A stretch of 64,000 nucleotides of DNA from Rhabditophanes sp. KR3021 (GCA_963281155.1 CAUJLY010000004.1:2046001-2110000); one strand, 5' to 3'. Positions 1 to 13,431 are shown, counted from the first letter of the stretch. Numbers and translations are program-made. The notes: generated by a model from the letters alone, not told the origin.

Positions 1-165
1 ATTTAATAGCAATAAAAAATAATGATTTAAATAATAAAAAACTTTAGACAATAACTTTAAAAAAATAAATGACAATTTAGCAATTCTTTTTAGATCAAAG
101 AATTAAAAAAATCTGAAGTATGTTTTATGAGATGGTAATGACTGTTGTTTAAATTATTTTGAATT

Positions 166-3100
166 TCAATAATCTGCTCTAGAGAGGGAAGTAGTTCTTT
201 TTTTGAACGTCTTGGGGGGAAGTTGAGGTGGAATGAAGGTGCCAGCAGATCCGTAGTTTAATGGGACTGATGTTTGGCTTGAGTGGCTATGTCCGGAATT
301 GTTTGAAGTTACTGAGTTTCGTCGAGGGAATAGTGGCGGTGGTGGGGGATAAACGGTTGTTCCTGCATATTGCTGGCATCTAGCTTTCATTTTATCAGAT
401 TTAGGCGGAACCATTGGTTGTCCACTTAGAAAATTAATCGGCTTGGGTGGCAATGGAGGAGCAATCGTTGAAGTCAATGAAGACTGAGACAATGAAAAGC
501 CATCTCTCAAGAAAGCTTGTTGATGATTGTCGTTTTCCATGTAATGAGATCTGTCTCCTCGACGTAATGAACCGTTGGCTGAGGAATTTGCTCGTGGTGG
601 CAGAGCTGGCCGGACTCCATAATTGACGTTTTCAGCTAAACTAGAATTGGAATCATAGATACTTTCCCCAATTCGATGGAGTGAATCTGTGGAGCCTTTT
701 ATTCTAGGATGAAGTGGCGGAGGTGACACTTCTTGGGGACTTCTGGGGGATGGTGCATAAACAGAAGGTGTGATGGAGTAATTATTTGAAGCTGAAGCAT
801 GGTTATTTGAACAACAATCGCAAATGGTTGGCGATGTAGCAACACTACTTTTTCTGGGTAAAGTTGCAGGAGCGGCTGTTACATTTGCTTGGTGAGTTAT
901 TTCATGATGATCAGATTCGGCGATGGGGGAATTATGGCTTGAATAAGAAGGTTTTTGCTTAAGTCTCGTCGCTAAGTCACGCGAAAATTGTGTTACTCCT
1001 ATTGGACGGGGAGCATCGCATTTTTTGTTTGGAACATTAGCTATGAATTGAGGCATGTGGCCTGGATTAATATCTATGATAGCAAAGTCTGCAGATCTAT
1101 TTGATTGAGGTGATGAAGCGTTAGACGAATTTTGATCAACGACAAATGTTGTTACCTTATTACTGAAAGAAGAAGGGTGTGAATGGGTGGGGGCAATGAG
1201 CATCGTAGCTGGTGTCATAACAGTCGTGGAAGTCTTGGAAGCTTTGATACCTGGAGACTTGATGGTTGCAGGCGTGTTTGTGGGTTTCTAAAAAGGAGTT
1301 ATTAATGTCAAAATTTAGTTTACTTACGAATTGTTCAAGTTTCTCACAATTTCGGGGTTCGATTTTAACAGACTGATAGAAAGCAGCACTTTCAAATAGA
1401 TCTTTTTTGTCTCCGATAGCCAATCTTTCAATCTCGATTCTATCCGGGTTCAAAGGGTCAATAGATTCGAAAAAGTTCTAAATTAAAATAAAAGTTAGTT
1501 TGATTATGGTCACAAGTGATTTTATGTAAAGAAAGGTACTTAGTCAGGTTGTTTACGAAACGATATAAAATAAGCACCACCGTACATGTTGATGATTTCC
1601 AATAATTGTGAAGTACATTGAGTATGGTACACTTTAAAAGCTGTAGTGATTTATTGGCATCAATTACTAGTTAGTACCCAACTTTTGAATGATCAAGACG
1701 ACTCAACAACGACGTGGTTACTCCTATAGTTAATTGAAAAGGAAGTTACCTTCAACGGATTGATGGTGCAAAATTAGGAGCACAAATGAATGGGTTGTTG
1801 TTGTCGAAAATGAAGTCACTCTTTAGGATGATGGTTTAATTAGGATAAATGTACCTTACAAGTTGCATTTACATACGGTGTCGTCGGTGGACTCGCCCTG
1901 CAACAACAAAGAATCTGATAGTTGATCATAAAGATGAATATACCTTTTTTTGTTATCGAAGCTTATCATCTACTCTTTTATATACCAAAAGTAGAAGATG
2001 TAATGGCGGTAGGTTGTGTTATACTGCAAATTAGTACTTAGAACCTTTTACTAAAAAATTACGCATGCTGTATACCAAATAGTAAAATGAGAAGGCAAGT
2101 AATAATAATTAGATTTGAACAAGCAAAAAATAATGTGAATCGGAAGCAGAAGGTAATGAAATGTGTGTTTTAAAAAAATGTTTAAAAGACAGGTTGTTTA
2201 GCATTATTGCTAAAGATGTGAATTAAAGGCAACGTTTTTTGGTCGTGTCTAATTAAAGATAGTTTCTTTTTGATTGGGTCGTTTAAGGATGTGTTAATTA
2301 ATGTTTGGTAGTAAAAAGAAGGGTTAGGGAAGCCATAATTCCGATATGAAAGACGACACAAATGACAAAATTGACGTTGAAATAGGCAAGAAGGGTATGC
2401 TTATTACTAAAAAGAAGATTTAATATAAAGAAAGTTTGGTCGTGTCGATCTATCTCTATCGTTACACCTCTACAAATGATAAGTTTGTTGTTTTGTAAAT
2501 GAACAGGCAATGTTGAACACAACTTTATAAATTGTCTGCACTTTGTGATCTGAACAAAAATACATTAAATTATAAAAAAGAGAAGTACCATTTCCGGTGG
2601 AACTACAAATCAAAAATTATTTATAAATAACATATCAATACACATACTATCTAACCACTAATAAGGTTTATTTTTAAATCAACGGAAATGTATATACTTT
2701 GTCTTAATGAAACAGAAGCTGTTTTCAAATACTGTTTTATTATCTTTTTGTAACAGGCTTTTTTTGTGTTCAATCAAATGAATAGAAGAAAGCTTGAATG
2801 TGTTTTGTTAAATAAAAACTTTATGCATCAATAAAATATACATTTGAAAGATGTCTTATATGAAAGTTAACCAGCTATTGTGATGGCAAAAGTCAAAGGT
2901 ATATTATGAAGTAAAATGATTTTGAAAATACCTCTGGGCAAACAAGATCTAAGTGTAGAAGTTGATGTTATTCAAAACAATCTGATGTAATAAATCGACA
3001 AGTTAATATTTATCAAACTGAAATTTGGTAAAGTTTAAAGCAATGAAGATGGTGCACAAAAATATAATTATCTTAACTTGATGTCACATTCTATAACCCT

Positions 3101-6100
3101 TCATCTTCTTAAAATAATTCATGAATGTACATGATTGAAAAATTTGGTAGATGTTAATGATGTGTTAAAAAAGTGTCGACACATATTTATAAATGCGTTC
3201 AAGTAAATATAACTGACAATTTAAAAATGAATATTGGTCACAATCTTTTTTAATATCTATCTTAATTAAAGGGGATGAACGGAAGGAGAGACATCCAAGT
3301 AATTATCTAAATAAAGATGTTTCTTAGTTTGCGATCTGTATTTTTTAAATAAGCTTAAATCGCATAGATCGTGTTTAAGGAATAGCTTAGAAAAAGTGTG
3401 TTTGTTAATTAAGTTAATCATCATGTCTTCAGCGAGAGATAGACTTACTATGTAATGTCGGACCATCATAATATGAATAAATGCATAAGATAAACTTTTT
3501 TTGTTGTTATATGTATTTTCAATCTCATGTGATCTCTTTTTTAATAAATAATTTAATAATCATCATACACTATGATTTGCGTAACATTTCCGGTGGCATA
3601 GAAAAAGTTGTTTGGAACTAGTAGTGTAAACACTCAAAAATCATATGGATGTTTTTTAGGGAAAACAATTTTTGTAAAAGGTTTGATCTATCGGAATTCG
3701 GAAGGAAATAATTGTAGTTGAATGAGTCAGAAATTCTAGGTATAATTTAAATAAATAAGCATTAAACAATTAGTAATTAACAAAATGGAATCAGTTTCAC
3801 TGGCATGTTCTTATTGAATCAGTTTTGCAACAGTAATTGTACAAAAAAGAAATTCATTGTTTTATTTTATAGTTTCCCATAATTCCCATCCTTCCTACCA
3901 AAATTATTAAACAAACACTTTATATAATTTGATATAAATTGATATAATCAGTGGTGACTTTTCGATCACCACAAAATTTAAATAATCAAACGTCAACTAA
4001 CATCAAAGTCTATCAGATGTTGAATATAATTTAAATTGATGTTTGTGCTCAAAAAACACACACGATCTGAACACTATATCGTGATATCATATTTTTCATT
4101 TATACAACCAGTAATTTATTATTAATTTATCAAAAAAGTATCAATTAACACCTTTTTAAATGTTATTTATTGAATCACAGTTGAAAGAATGCCCGAATGA
4201 CCTCATGACTGATTCAACAAGCCGCTTAAAACAAATTTAGCTTATTTGTTAAACACGTGTACTCGAGATTAAAATAGTATTTAAAATAAACTTTTTCTTG
4301 AACTTATTACAATACTTAAACCCCAAAAAACGTTGTAGTTCCCCTTTTTTGTCAATAAAAAACTAAACTGCACTTAAGATCTTTACAATAAATATACCTT
4401 TACAATTAACAAGCACAAAACTAACACAATCCAATCACAACTTCACAACAATATCCATTAGTCAAAATTTACCCTTCTGAAGAAGTAAAACTTAGGCTTC
4501 ATTCTGCCTTTGTTTGCATCAAAACGGTGTCCTTTAGCTCGGACGTAGCAATCGCATTGGCAAGTGCAGAAAATTTCGATTGGTTCAAAGAAATAAAAAA
4601 CAGGAACTGTTTTGTTGAAGAGTTTATCATATAGACACTCGAATTTGTAGATGGGTGGCATTTTAAGAATTTTTCTGGAAATTTAAGTGGATGAATTTGA
4701 TTTATTGGAAAGATAGAAGGCAATTCCTTCATATATCTAACATCACAATTTAGTTAAAGCTTATTTTTAATTGGAAAAGAAAATAAATAGGATACATTGT
4801 CTAGTGCTGTAAAATAAGCTGTTTTATTATAATTGGGAAATGTACATAATATTGTGACAAAGTGAGTCAAATACTAATTAACCTTCTCATCCTAATGAAA
4901 GAACTAATGACGATATGGAAAGTCTAAATTGGTTCAAATAATAATGTTACCAAAAGGTTACCAAACACCTTTTTGAATTCCTTGGCAAAAGAATATACTA
5001 TAGGTTGTTTTTGTGAACAAAAAACAAAAACATATTAAGTCACAGTTCTACGAATGAATGGAAATAAATAGGAATGAGTCATGCCACTTCAAAATTAATA
5101 ATAATATCAGGAACAGTAAATAATTAGCTTTTGTAATAACAATTAGAATAATGAAGTGTCTGGATATTTATTTTAGAAAGCTAGAGTGCTTATAATGACA
5201 AAAATTATGAATAAGCTTGATGCTTAAATATTGAAAATTTAATTCATTGAAAGGGATTTACCAGAATCGCGAAAAAACAATAATTAAATGGGCAGCAACG
5301 TAATTGTTGTTTATATTTAGAAAAGGGTATGCAACATGAGTCATTTCTTCTAATATTGTGATAAGGACTTTCTCCATGACTAATTCCTCAACACAAGCTT
5401 ATGTCGTCGCTTTTTTATAATAACTTTATAAATAATGTATATATTTAATAAAAACACATTATGCGCAAGTTTATGTTTGGTTTATACTCTTAGGAAATGT
5501 CCAAATGAAAAAATGTTTATCGTTAAAGATGCAGCTTAGAGAAGGAGATGTCTGTGGCTAAAAAATGCCCAAACACTCTATCTTTATGCCCCGAACTAAT
5601 TAAATCAAAAAATGTGGGCCCCAATTTCAGCAGTACCTCTAATTGGTTTTGCCAGGCCTTTTATCCACATTCCAATTGGCAAAACTTTTTTAAAAATCAA
5701 ATTACTTTGGCTTCACTGAATTTGTTCTTCTTGGCCTGAGTCAGTCCTACTAATTGCATACTTTTTGTGGCAAGAAGTTGTACATGCTTATTTATAAATA
5801 AATAAATTACACCCCTTTTAATAGAAAGTCTTGCGCCATCAAAAAAGCCCTTTTCAAGTATGAGTCAGTTTAATAATATCTTTAAGACACAAAGTAACCA
5901 ATTTCAAAGGTGTATTAAGCCTTTGATTCTTGGCCTCGAAACCACAAAAAGCACACAAACATCATCAGCCTAATAATAATAGTATGGCTTTGGAATTTTT
6001 CGGTGTGACTAATCTACCGTGCAACATCGAAAATATGTTGGCCATAATAACTGAATTTTGGAAGACTTAGCATAATGAAACTAACCTTTATGCTTGGTTC

Positions 6101-9100
6101 AGGAACTAATTCGTAAGGCTTATCTTGGTACATTTTGATTTCAGCGATTATTTTAGCAATTTTGCGGCATTTCATGAATGATATTACCTTTTCTGGCTGC
6201 TCTGGCTCGAGTTGGACTTGATCGGGAAAGGCAGTTGATACTTTTTTGAGTGGACTTGAAGGTACTGATGATTTATTTTGAACTTCCACAAATGTTTTGC
6301 TACCTTGTTCGGAAAAGAGAATTTTGCTAAGGAAAGTTCCGAAGAATGGAATTACAGGTGGGTTAATTGTCTTTAACTTTTCAGACATCGCCACCCAATG
6401 TGAATCTATATAACTATTAATCCTATCAAACTGACATTTCTTATCCTTCGCCAATTTCTCCCAAGTATGACTCAATCTATTGACAGGAGCCGAAATCAGT
6501 GCTGCGTTGAGTGAAACCAATCCATTAAAATTATTCAACTCCTCCATCACCAGCATAATTTCAATAGTTCTGGAAACTACTGCTACTCTTTCTTCGATAT
6601 TCATAGCATAAACTATACATTTTTCAATGTAATAAGTTAGCATTGTGGAATGGTGGATTAGTTTTAAAAGTTGCGGAGAGTTTTCCTTTTTATCTTCTTT
6701 AGTCCAGGCGAGTTCACACAATTCTATCGGCCTGACACTTTTATAGAGAGTTGCGTGGATAATTGTTAGTTGGCGGGCCACTTCGACGGGATGTAGACTT
6801 AGTAGATTGTATTCTAGTATACAGCCTGGCTTAGCCGTATGCCATAAAAATTGAGTCGACGTAGTGGGAAAGGAAGGAGATTTTGGAGTTGGAGTTGATT
6901 CAAGTTCTAATAAATCATGGTCAACACTTGCAGAGGGCTTTAGATTACACCTTTTTTGTTTGATGATAATATCATTAATAGTTTTCCCAATCATCTTTTG
7001 TTGTTTCGTTAAATTGATAGTATTTCCTTCAATGAAATTAACGAATTTATCCAGCAATTGCTCATTATTTTCAAAATCATACCAATGATCTTTTGACCAA
7101 TACTTCATAATAACCAAAACTCTCTGCTGAACTGGTCTTTGATAGACGCTTCTAAATTTATTAAAAGCTTTGTCATTATTAGCCCCAGCCAGCTCATCCG
7201 GTATCGGAATATTAAATCGAGCTACCAACAAATCCAGCAATTCCGACGAAGAGCAAAACGACCTATAAGTCGTCAAAAATGTTTTAAGGAATTCCGTATC
7301 TTGGTACTGGTGATAAGTTAGTCTTTCTATCAATTTAGTTAATGTGGCGGATTTGACAATGTGTGTGCCATCATTGTGAGTATAATCTTCAAATTCGATA
7401 TTATCTTCCCGATTTTCTTCAGCAAATTTGTATTTCTTTGCATTTGGCAAATAAAGTGGAAAGAGATTAGCCTCTTCTTTTTGGTAATTATCGAGAATAC
7501 GCTGAAGCAACGTTTTTGACAAAGCATCTGCAAATGAAAACATCCATTTATCCTTTTCTTCCTTGCTTTTGCACGACAGGATTAGAATGGATGGGGCTGC
7601 ATTTGGTGTTCGGATGTCTGAGTAAGTAGTGATTTTAAAGGCATTTTGATAACTTTCACAATCTTCTAAATCAAGAACTTCGCTGCATTTCATTTTTAAT
7701 TGATCTTTGAAACGATAAGCTACTGTTGAATTAGATTCAGTAGGTTTTACAACTGTTTTGGGTTGACTTAACTTCTTGGTAACAACCATACTTTGATCAA
7801 ACAAAAATACATATCTCTCAGCTGAACTGAACTTCCCCTTAATTGTATCCGTCACACTTCCTCCATTCAAACGATGCTTCATTAAAACTCCTTCATGAAT
7901 AAATCTAGTCGAAGTAGCAACAATATTAGTTCCCTGCCAACCATCAATACTACTTTGAATGTCTCTTTTGCGCATAGCTTCTTTATATAACAAACTTTTG
8001 GTATCTCTTAAAGGAAATGCTTTGCTAGCAGCTATGTCAGTCTTTAATGTGCATCCTGGAATAGCCGAAAGCGCTGTTTCTAGTTGTGTTCTTAGCGGAT
8101 AGAAGCAATCAGAACATGTTTTAAGAGCTTGCTTTTCATCCTTGTCTCGAGTAAGAGTTTGTAATTTTGCAATTTGTTCTGTAAACTGAAAGAAGTATTT
8201 AACGGGAGCTTTTAAGAAATCAGGCAATAAGTATTGAATTGCCATCCGAAAGGGAGTTCCATTAGGAGTATTCTTGTAAATTAGATCTTCCTTGTCGAAG
8301 TATTTCTTCAAGTTTTCATCTTTTACCATTCTTTCGAAGATAACGGTTCCAATTTCGAAAACTGATTTGTAATTTTTGTAACATTCAAAGTCCATCCCTT
8401 CAACACATTCAACTAAGTCCTTGCCTATACAATAAACATCAGGCATTTCAATGGCATCATCCAGGATGCATTCCACTTTAGCAGTTAAGTCATAAATCTC
8501 CTCGATATTCCCGAAAATCTTTTCAATATAATCTTCCGGTAATTTAAGGCTAGCAAAAGCACTATCCATATTTTTTTTAAAAACATAAATAAGCATGTTT
8601 AGATGTTCAGTATACTTCTCAACATCTTTTCTCATATAAGCTAAAATTTTGTCATAGTCAAGTTCATCATTTTGCGCTTTTTCATTTTCGTTTCCGAAAT
8701 TTTCTTCTAATACTGCTAGGGTTGATTCAATCGGAAGGAAGCCCTCATATCCTGATTCATTTCGCATTAGATATTCTTCAAAAGCTGATAAATTGGTGTC
8801 TGCTTTGATTGCTGTTAGTAAGTTATTGTATTCAAGCTTTTTAGGTCCATTCTTAATGGCATTTCTGTTAGCCTCGATATTTTTGGCAAAATTTCCACCC
8901 CATTGTAAGATCGATTCAGCAGTATATTCTAACACTGACAGCAAATAGAATCTGACAGGCAAAGGTATTTTATTTCCAAGATATTGTTTTGCTTGCTTAG
9001 AAATATCTTTGAATAATTTGAAGCGAGTCTTTGTATTCATGGACTTGTCTTGTGCAAATTCTTTTTTCTTTGAAAATTTCAGCAATTTGTCTGCTTTAAC

Positions 9101-9460
9101 ATGTTGCACAGCCCAAAAAGCCATTAGTCGTGGAAAAATAATGTTTAATTGTTTTTCGATGTCCTGAGTATTGGATGGCTTGGATTCGAGAAGTTCGTAA
9201 AATAGCCGCTCTAGAATATTGCAGACGTAAGAGACAGAGCGATTGTCGATTGTTAATAAAGGATGGCTTTCACTGAATATCTATGAACAACGTTATTAGA
9301 TTAAGAAACTGAACCTTACTTGATAAACCCTGTCCAAGAAAATAGATTTACTACCAACTCCATAACCAAACTTCTTGCTAGTAGTATCGGCGAATCCCGG
9401 AGATCCATTGCTCCCAATAAAGGGAGACCAATTAGAAAATTGATCAAAACCCATATGCAT
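166..9460 (-). CDS. sos-1: Son of sevenless-type Ras guanine nucleotide exchange factor
   Basis: Exchanges GDP for GTP on Ras downstream of receptor tyrosine kinases, recruited to the membrane by the Grb2/SEM-5 adaptor. Exons: 9460-9320, 9280-6086, 1477-1328 and 1287-166, all phase 0, about 1535 aa (human SOS1 is 1333). Visible in order: histone-fold region (near residues 55-200), DH domain, PH domain (about 500-640), REM domain (around 690, TLTKLIERLTYHQYQDTEF), CDC25 catalytic domain (about 860-1100, HPVEVARQLT and a NNFNGLVSLNAALIS-type helix), then a long proline-rich tail. The tail carries SH3-ligand-like motifs PALPPR, PPLPPKP and PPQLPPKTFKKR. The join EPSIK/NFFESIDP across the 4.6-kb intron and the following KIEPRN match the family block after the catalytic domain, so the tail at 0.2-1.5 kb belongs to this gene. 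The first ATG (9460) was chosen; a second lies two codons on. Very confident. Confidence 0.93.
1478..6085 (-). other. Large SOS intron, 4.6 kb
   Basis: This intron separates the SOS catalytic core from its Grb2-binding tail. It begins at GTTAGT and ends at TTTAATTTAG. It is about 100 times longer than the other SOS introns (39 and 40 nt). Apart from one small same-strand open frame (4458-4661, listed separately), I see only AT-rich sequence with no recognisable coding or repeat structure. Confidence 0.75.
4458..4661 (-). CDS. Possible small cysteine-containing gene nested in the SOS intron
   Basis: A 67-codon open frame on the same strand as the host gene. Its base composition is less AT-rich and more coding-like than the surrounding intron. 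An acceptor-like TTTCCAG lies 14 nt before the ATG, as at other gene starts in this window. The product begins MPPIYKFECLYDK, has a CTCQCDC cluster near the middle and a basic C-terminal part. A donor-like AAG/GTAAAT occurs near the end, so it may continue in an exon I cannot place. It could also be an alternative exon or a relic. I do not recognise the family. Confidence 0.35.
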   Translation of the reverse strand: MPPIYKFECLYDKLFNKTVPVFYFFEPIEIFCTCQCDCYVRAKGHRFDANKGRMKPKFYFFRRVNFD

Positions 9461-10709
9461 TATTGTTTATATTTTTGCGAATAGTAGCTACTAGATAAAG
9501 AATTGCTCACCAATTTCCTTATAATTCCGTTGTGAATCACTAAAATAAATAAACGATCTAAATAAGTATACCACTATCTCTTAACGACAAAAATTCGATT
9601 CACTTTTCCATTTTTGTTGTCAAGTATGTAGAAGTTTTTAATTTAATTCAAACGTTGACTATTACAAATTTAATTAAGATAAAAAAGGTTAGGTGATGAT
9701 GATAATTGGTGGTGAAAAATCAGTCATGTTTTAATTAAATTAGAGTTTCTTAATTTTAGAGGGGTTGTGCGGTTGTTTTAGTTAGGTGTATGTTGAATAT
9801 TTATAGTTAAAAGTGAGTCGAGATCAGGGGGTGATTATTTTCATATGTTTTTGGTGAATTAGAGGCTTGGAAATATGGATGTAGAATAAGTTTGTTTTCT
9901 TAAAATTTGAAATGAGTAATAGTTAAATAAAATGGGTTTTTTAATACTCAAAAATGGGGGCATTATTTGGTAGTATAGAGCTTTGCCCTGATCAACAGGC
10001 CGCAAAGTGAGGATATACATTATTAAATTGTTGTGTATAAAGTAAAAGATATGTCTAACAGTTTGGTGATTAAGTGCCTTAATTTTATTCATTATCAGAG
10101 AGTATAGACAAATTATTCTTTGTTTTAATAATAAAAGCCAGTGTGTGTCATAATTATTTTTGGTTCCATTAATATTATTAATTCAAAGCTTTGTATGTAT
10201 GTGATCAGCACATCCATAAATTGTATCTTACAAAAAGAACCCGTTTCATTAAAAACAGGCAAGTTAAAATTATTCTTTCCCATCATCTAAAGGAATAAGA
10301 CTTAATCAACATAATACTTGAATTTCGAAAATAAATCGGTCATTAAAAGTCTTTGACCTTGCCTATGAATATGGAATTATTATGTATAAATAGACGCACA
10401 CACTTCGTAAAATGCAAATAAGAACGTTAATAAGGCGATTGATTGACTTGATCAAGTTTTTGATGGTGAAAATAATGCTTCAGATAAATATTTATGGTAA
10501 TGTTGTGAATGATCTTTGATTTAATTATATTTGTGTGGTTGAATTAATTTATTTAAAGCTTGCTTAATTTATTGCAGACTTAGTAAAGGCTTCTTTTTGA
10601 TGGGGAATCTTAAGCGGATTTTCTATAAATACGCGAAGTAATCATATTCCAATCGGCAGTAACAAACATTCTTGAACAAATTTGTTTATTCATCACCATA
10701 GTTTAAATC
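9461..10709. other. Intergenic region between the divergent SOS and WD-repeat genes
   Basis: AT-rich, no convincing coding frame. It should hold both promoters. A TATA-like box at 10624-10631 is the only distinct signal I can point to. Confidence 0.6.
10624..10631 (+). promoter_or_regulatory. TATA-like box before the WD-repeat gene
   Basis: TATAAATA followed by a GC-richer CGCG stretch, about 80 nt before the start codon at 10710. Position and sequence fit a core promoter, but TATA-like strings are common in DNA this AT-rich. Confidence 0.35.
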
Positions 10710-11789
10710 ATGCCCCCTGATCCAGTAAGTAATTTTATGAGGTTCCAAATTTCTAGTAATCTAAATTACCGTCAAAATGCTATACAAAGCTTAAATCTAT
10801 CTCTTTGTCAAAAAAAACTACTGGTGTGTGGTGAAAAGCAAGAAACACTGGACATTTTCAACCTAGAAAACCGAACTCTCGATTGTGAAGTCAAAATAAA
10901 CATCGCCTCTACCGGCTGTGTAAACCCATTGTTCTTCCTAACAAATTGCAATGTCTTGTATGGAGCTAGTAAAAGACACTTGGATACAAACCAATTCCCG
11001 ATAATGCAATTTGATCTATTCAAACATGAGTATACTAATTTTTTTGTACAACATAAATTCAAAATTAATAGTATAGTACATGTTCCTAATACTGTCAACT
11101 TCTTATCCTCAGATTGTGGTGGAAATATCTTCAAGTGGGACATTCGTACAAAGGAACCAGTAGGAACTATCAACTTGAAAAATGAAAAAGACTTTCCTAA
11201 GGATGGGAAAGCTGGACACGTAAATACACTTCTTGCTGCAGATCCAACCGGCCAAATTGTGGCAGTCGTCTCACAAAAAGCCTTATTTATGTTTGATCTA
11301 AATAAAATGGGATCGTCTTCTTTCTCTTCGAAAGGTGACATGTATTCATTTACGACTGATATGAAGGATCTTAAATTTTCTCAAAGTGGAAATTTGATTA
11401 CAACGGTTGATCAGCATGGGCACGTTTACACGGTTGATTCATTTGAGCTTAAGAACAGTAAAGATGATTTTGAGATTCCCAGCGTTTGTGCTCCTCTAAT
11501 TAATGATAAATTACCTAATAATATGGATGAATTAATGCCAATTTACGAAGGCCAGGATATTTCAGCGGACTGCGATTATTTTATGGATGAAAGATACTTA
11601 GTTTATGGAGGAAATTGCGGATTGCTGTATTTGCGTGATATTAATGAAAAGAAAAGTATTACTGCCTTACATCCAGGTCCTCAAAAGAGAACTAAAATTA
11701 ATAAAATCAAGTATGGTAACAGCAACCTGATTCTGACGGCAGGAGAGGATTTGTCTTTATGGGAAGCCAATGAACAGCAACCTTTATAA
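10710..11789 (+). CDS. WD-repeat protein, divergent SWD2/WDR82-like
   Basis: Single-exon frame of 359 aa. Repeats resembling WD blades can be followed through the protein, for example INSIVHVPNTVNFLSSDCGG followed by IFKWDIR (about residues 130-147), then LKFSQSGNLITT and a final LILTAGEDLSLWE. The order of blades and the overall length resemble WDR82/Swd2, the WD subunit of Set1/COMPASS H3K4 methyltransferases and of a transcription-termination complex. The match is weak and the protein could be another seven-bladed propeller. An acceptor-like CACCATAG lies 9 nt before the ATG. The next gene on the same strand starts 373 nt after the stop. Confident of a WD protein, unsure of the subfamily. 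Confidence 0.7.
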   Translation: MPPDPVSNFMRFQISSNLNYRQNAIQSLNLSLCQKKLLVCGEKQETLDIFNLENRTLDCEVKINIASTGCVNPLFFLTNCNVLYGASKRHLDTNQFPIMQFDLFKHEYTNFFVQHKFKINSIVHVPNTVNFLSSDCGGNIFKWDIRTKEPVGTINLKNEKDFPKDGKAGHVNTLLAADPTGQIVAVVSQKALFMFDLNKMGSSSFSSKGDMYSFTTDMKDLKFSQSGNLITTVDQHGHVYTVDSFELKNSKDDFEIPSVCAPLINDKLPNNMDELMPIYEGQDISADCDYFMDERYLVYGGNCGLLYLRDINEKKSITALHPGPQKRTKINKIKYGNSNLILTAGEDLSLWEANEQQPL

Positions 11790-12162
11790 TTTGATGTCTT
11801 TCTTAATTTAAATACTTTTTAATAAATGGTTTTTTAACTGTACGATCCATATTCCAATCGAAAAGGTAAGTCGTTGCTTTGGTACTTTTGTTTATTAAGT
11901 CAAATCAACTTCCTTCCAAATAATTAATTCAACAAACTTGTGGCCATATTTGCATTCGTTTGATATAGATTGTACTAACCTATATAAAAGTAGCTTCTGC
12001 CATTACTATCACTTCATATTATTTAGCTTACTTAATTTTATTAAGTGTCGTTATTTTAAAAGAATTGGCTTTATGTAAATGAATTACCCCGTTTTTAGCT
12101 CGCTAGATACCTCTTTGTAATTGATTGAACCTAATGTATAATATCTTTAATTTAATTTAAGA
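11790..12162 (+). other. Spacer between the two WD-repeat genes
   Basis: 373 nt with an AATAAA polyadenylation signal near 11819 followed by T-rich stretches, and an acceptor-like TTTAAG directly before the next ATG. The spacing is somewhat long for a nematode operon but does not exclude one. Confidence 0.5.
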
Positions 12163-13431
12163 ATGGGCTTTCAAACTGAAGTGTCCTATTTCCCTATCAG
12201 AGGATGTGAATTCGATGACAATGAAAAATCATTAGCCGTAGCTCACGAAGGTGGATTTTCAATGTTTGACTTAATTGATCCAAACAATATCGTCAAAATG
12301 TACACCAATGATAGGGAAGAGTTTAAATACATGCTCCGGTGCAAAAGACTTGCTAATAGTGCTCTTATTTTGTATGTTAAAAGACAAAATCGGAGAAGAA
12401 TTGTTTTTTATGATTTTCAAAATAAGAAATTTGTGTTCGAGCTTAATATGCCATCTCAAATTTTTGATTTCAAAGTCATCAGAAATGTAAATTACTTTTT
12501 AAATGGTTTTAATTAATATTTGCAGAGACTTGCTGTTGCTATTGAAAATGAAGTACTTATTTATTCATTGAAACCTTCGGTTCATTTTCTTTATCAAGTT
12601 TTTTCAAATAAGAAGACACCAGCAGGGAGAATAATTGATTTGGCCTTAGGAAAAACTTCTATATTGGCTTATTCTCCACATTTTCCAAAAGAATATAATT
12701 TGCATGGGCTTGTAACAATTTTTAATGCTGATATTATGAAGGAGCAGGAGACCATTCGAGCTCATCATGCTCCTTTAGCTATGTTTAAACTTAACAAGGA
12801 TGGAACAAAGATAGCTACTGCTTCTATTAAAGGAACCATAATTCGTGTTTTTGATACAATGACAGGTGGCTTATTGTTTGAATTTGCTCGGGGATACGCT
12901 AGAAATGTAAGTATTAAAAGTCTAGCTTTTTCACCAGACTCAGAATTTTTGGTTGCTTCTTCTGAAACTGAAACAGTCCATATCTTCAAGTGTTTTAACA
13001 AACCAATTTATTTACAAGGAGACAAGTTATTTGGTGATCCTTCAAACCAACAATATTTTAATAATCTTGCCAAAGCTGCAATTGCTTATCTTCCTAATGA
13101 ATTAGCTAAAGCATGCGGAAGAATGCCTGAACATGCTAAAATCAGATTAGGTTCTAATGACGGAAACCGTAATTTGGTCGGAATTGCTAATGACAAACAC
13201 GGACTTCCATCTGTTTATGTGATTACCATGGAAGGTACTTTTTACCGATATAATCTTCCGTTTGATGGTGGTGAATGTAAATTAAAAGGAGTCATTAAAA
13301 TAAATGTGGAGAAAGGAGGCGAAAGACCTTTTGGACTTGAATACTACCCCTCTGATTATCACCTCCAAATTAAGTTACCCCAAACCGAGGCTGTTGTTGA
13401 TGAAGACGAAAATGAATACGAAATTATTTAA
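12163..13431 (+). CDS. atg-18: WIPI/ATG18 family autophagy protein (PROPPIN)
   Basis: A seven-bladed beta-propeller that reads PI3P on forming autophagosomes and helps recruit the lipidation machinery. Exons 12163-12486 and 12526-13431 (39-nt intron, phase 0), 409 aa. Diagnostic blocks: IRAHHAPLAMFKLNKDGTKI, ATASIKGTIIRVFDTMTGG, then LFEFARGYARNVSIKSLAF and SSETETVHIFK. These match the WIPI1/WIPI2 branch rather than WDR45. The phosphoinositide-binding motif, usually FRRG, reads FARG here (residues 228-231, alanine codon at 12886-12888). That removes one of the two arginines that contact the two lipid sites. The rest of the gene looks intact, with an acidic C-terminus. Confidence 0.9.

Noticed and set aside
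6864..7321. Plus-strand open frames opposite the SOS exon
   Set aside because: Antisense shadows of a strongly conserved coding exon.
10808..11341. Long minus-strand open frame (177 codons)
   Set aside because: Lies entirely opposite the WD-repeat gene and shows no protein features of its own.
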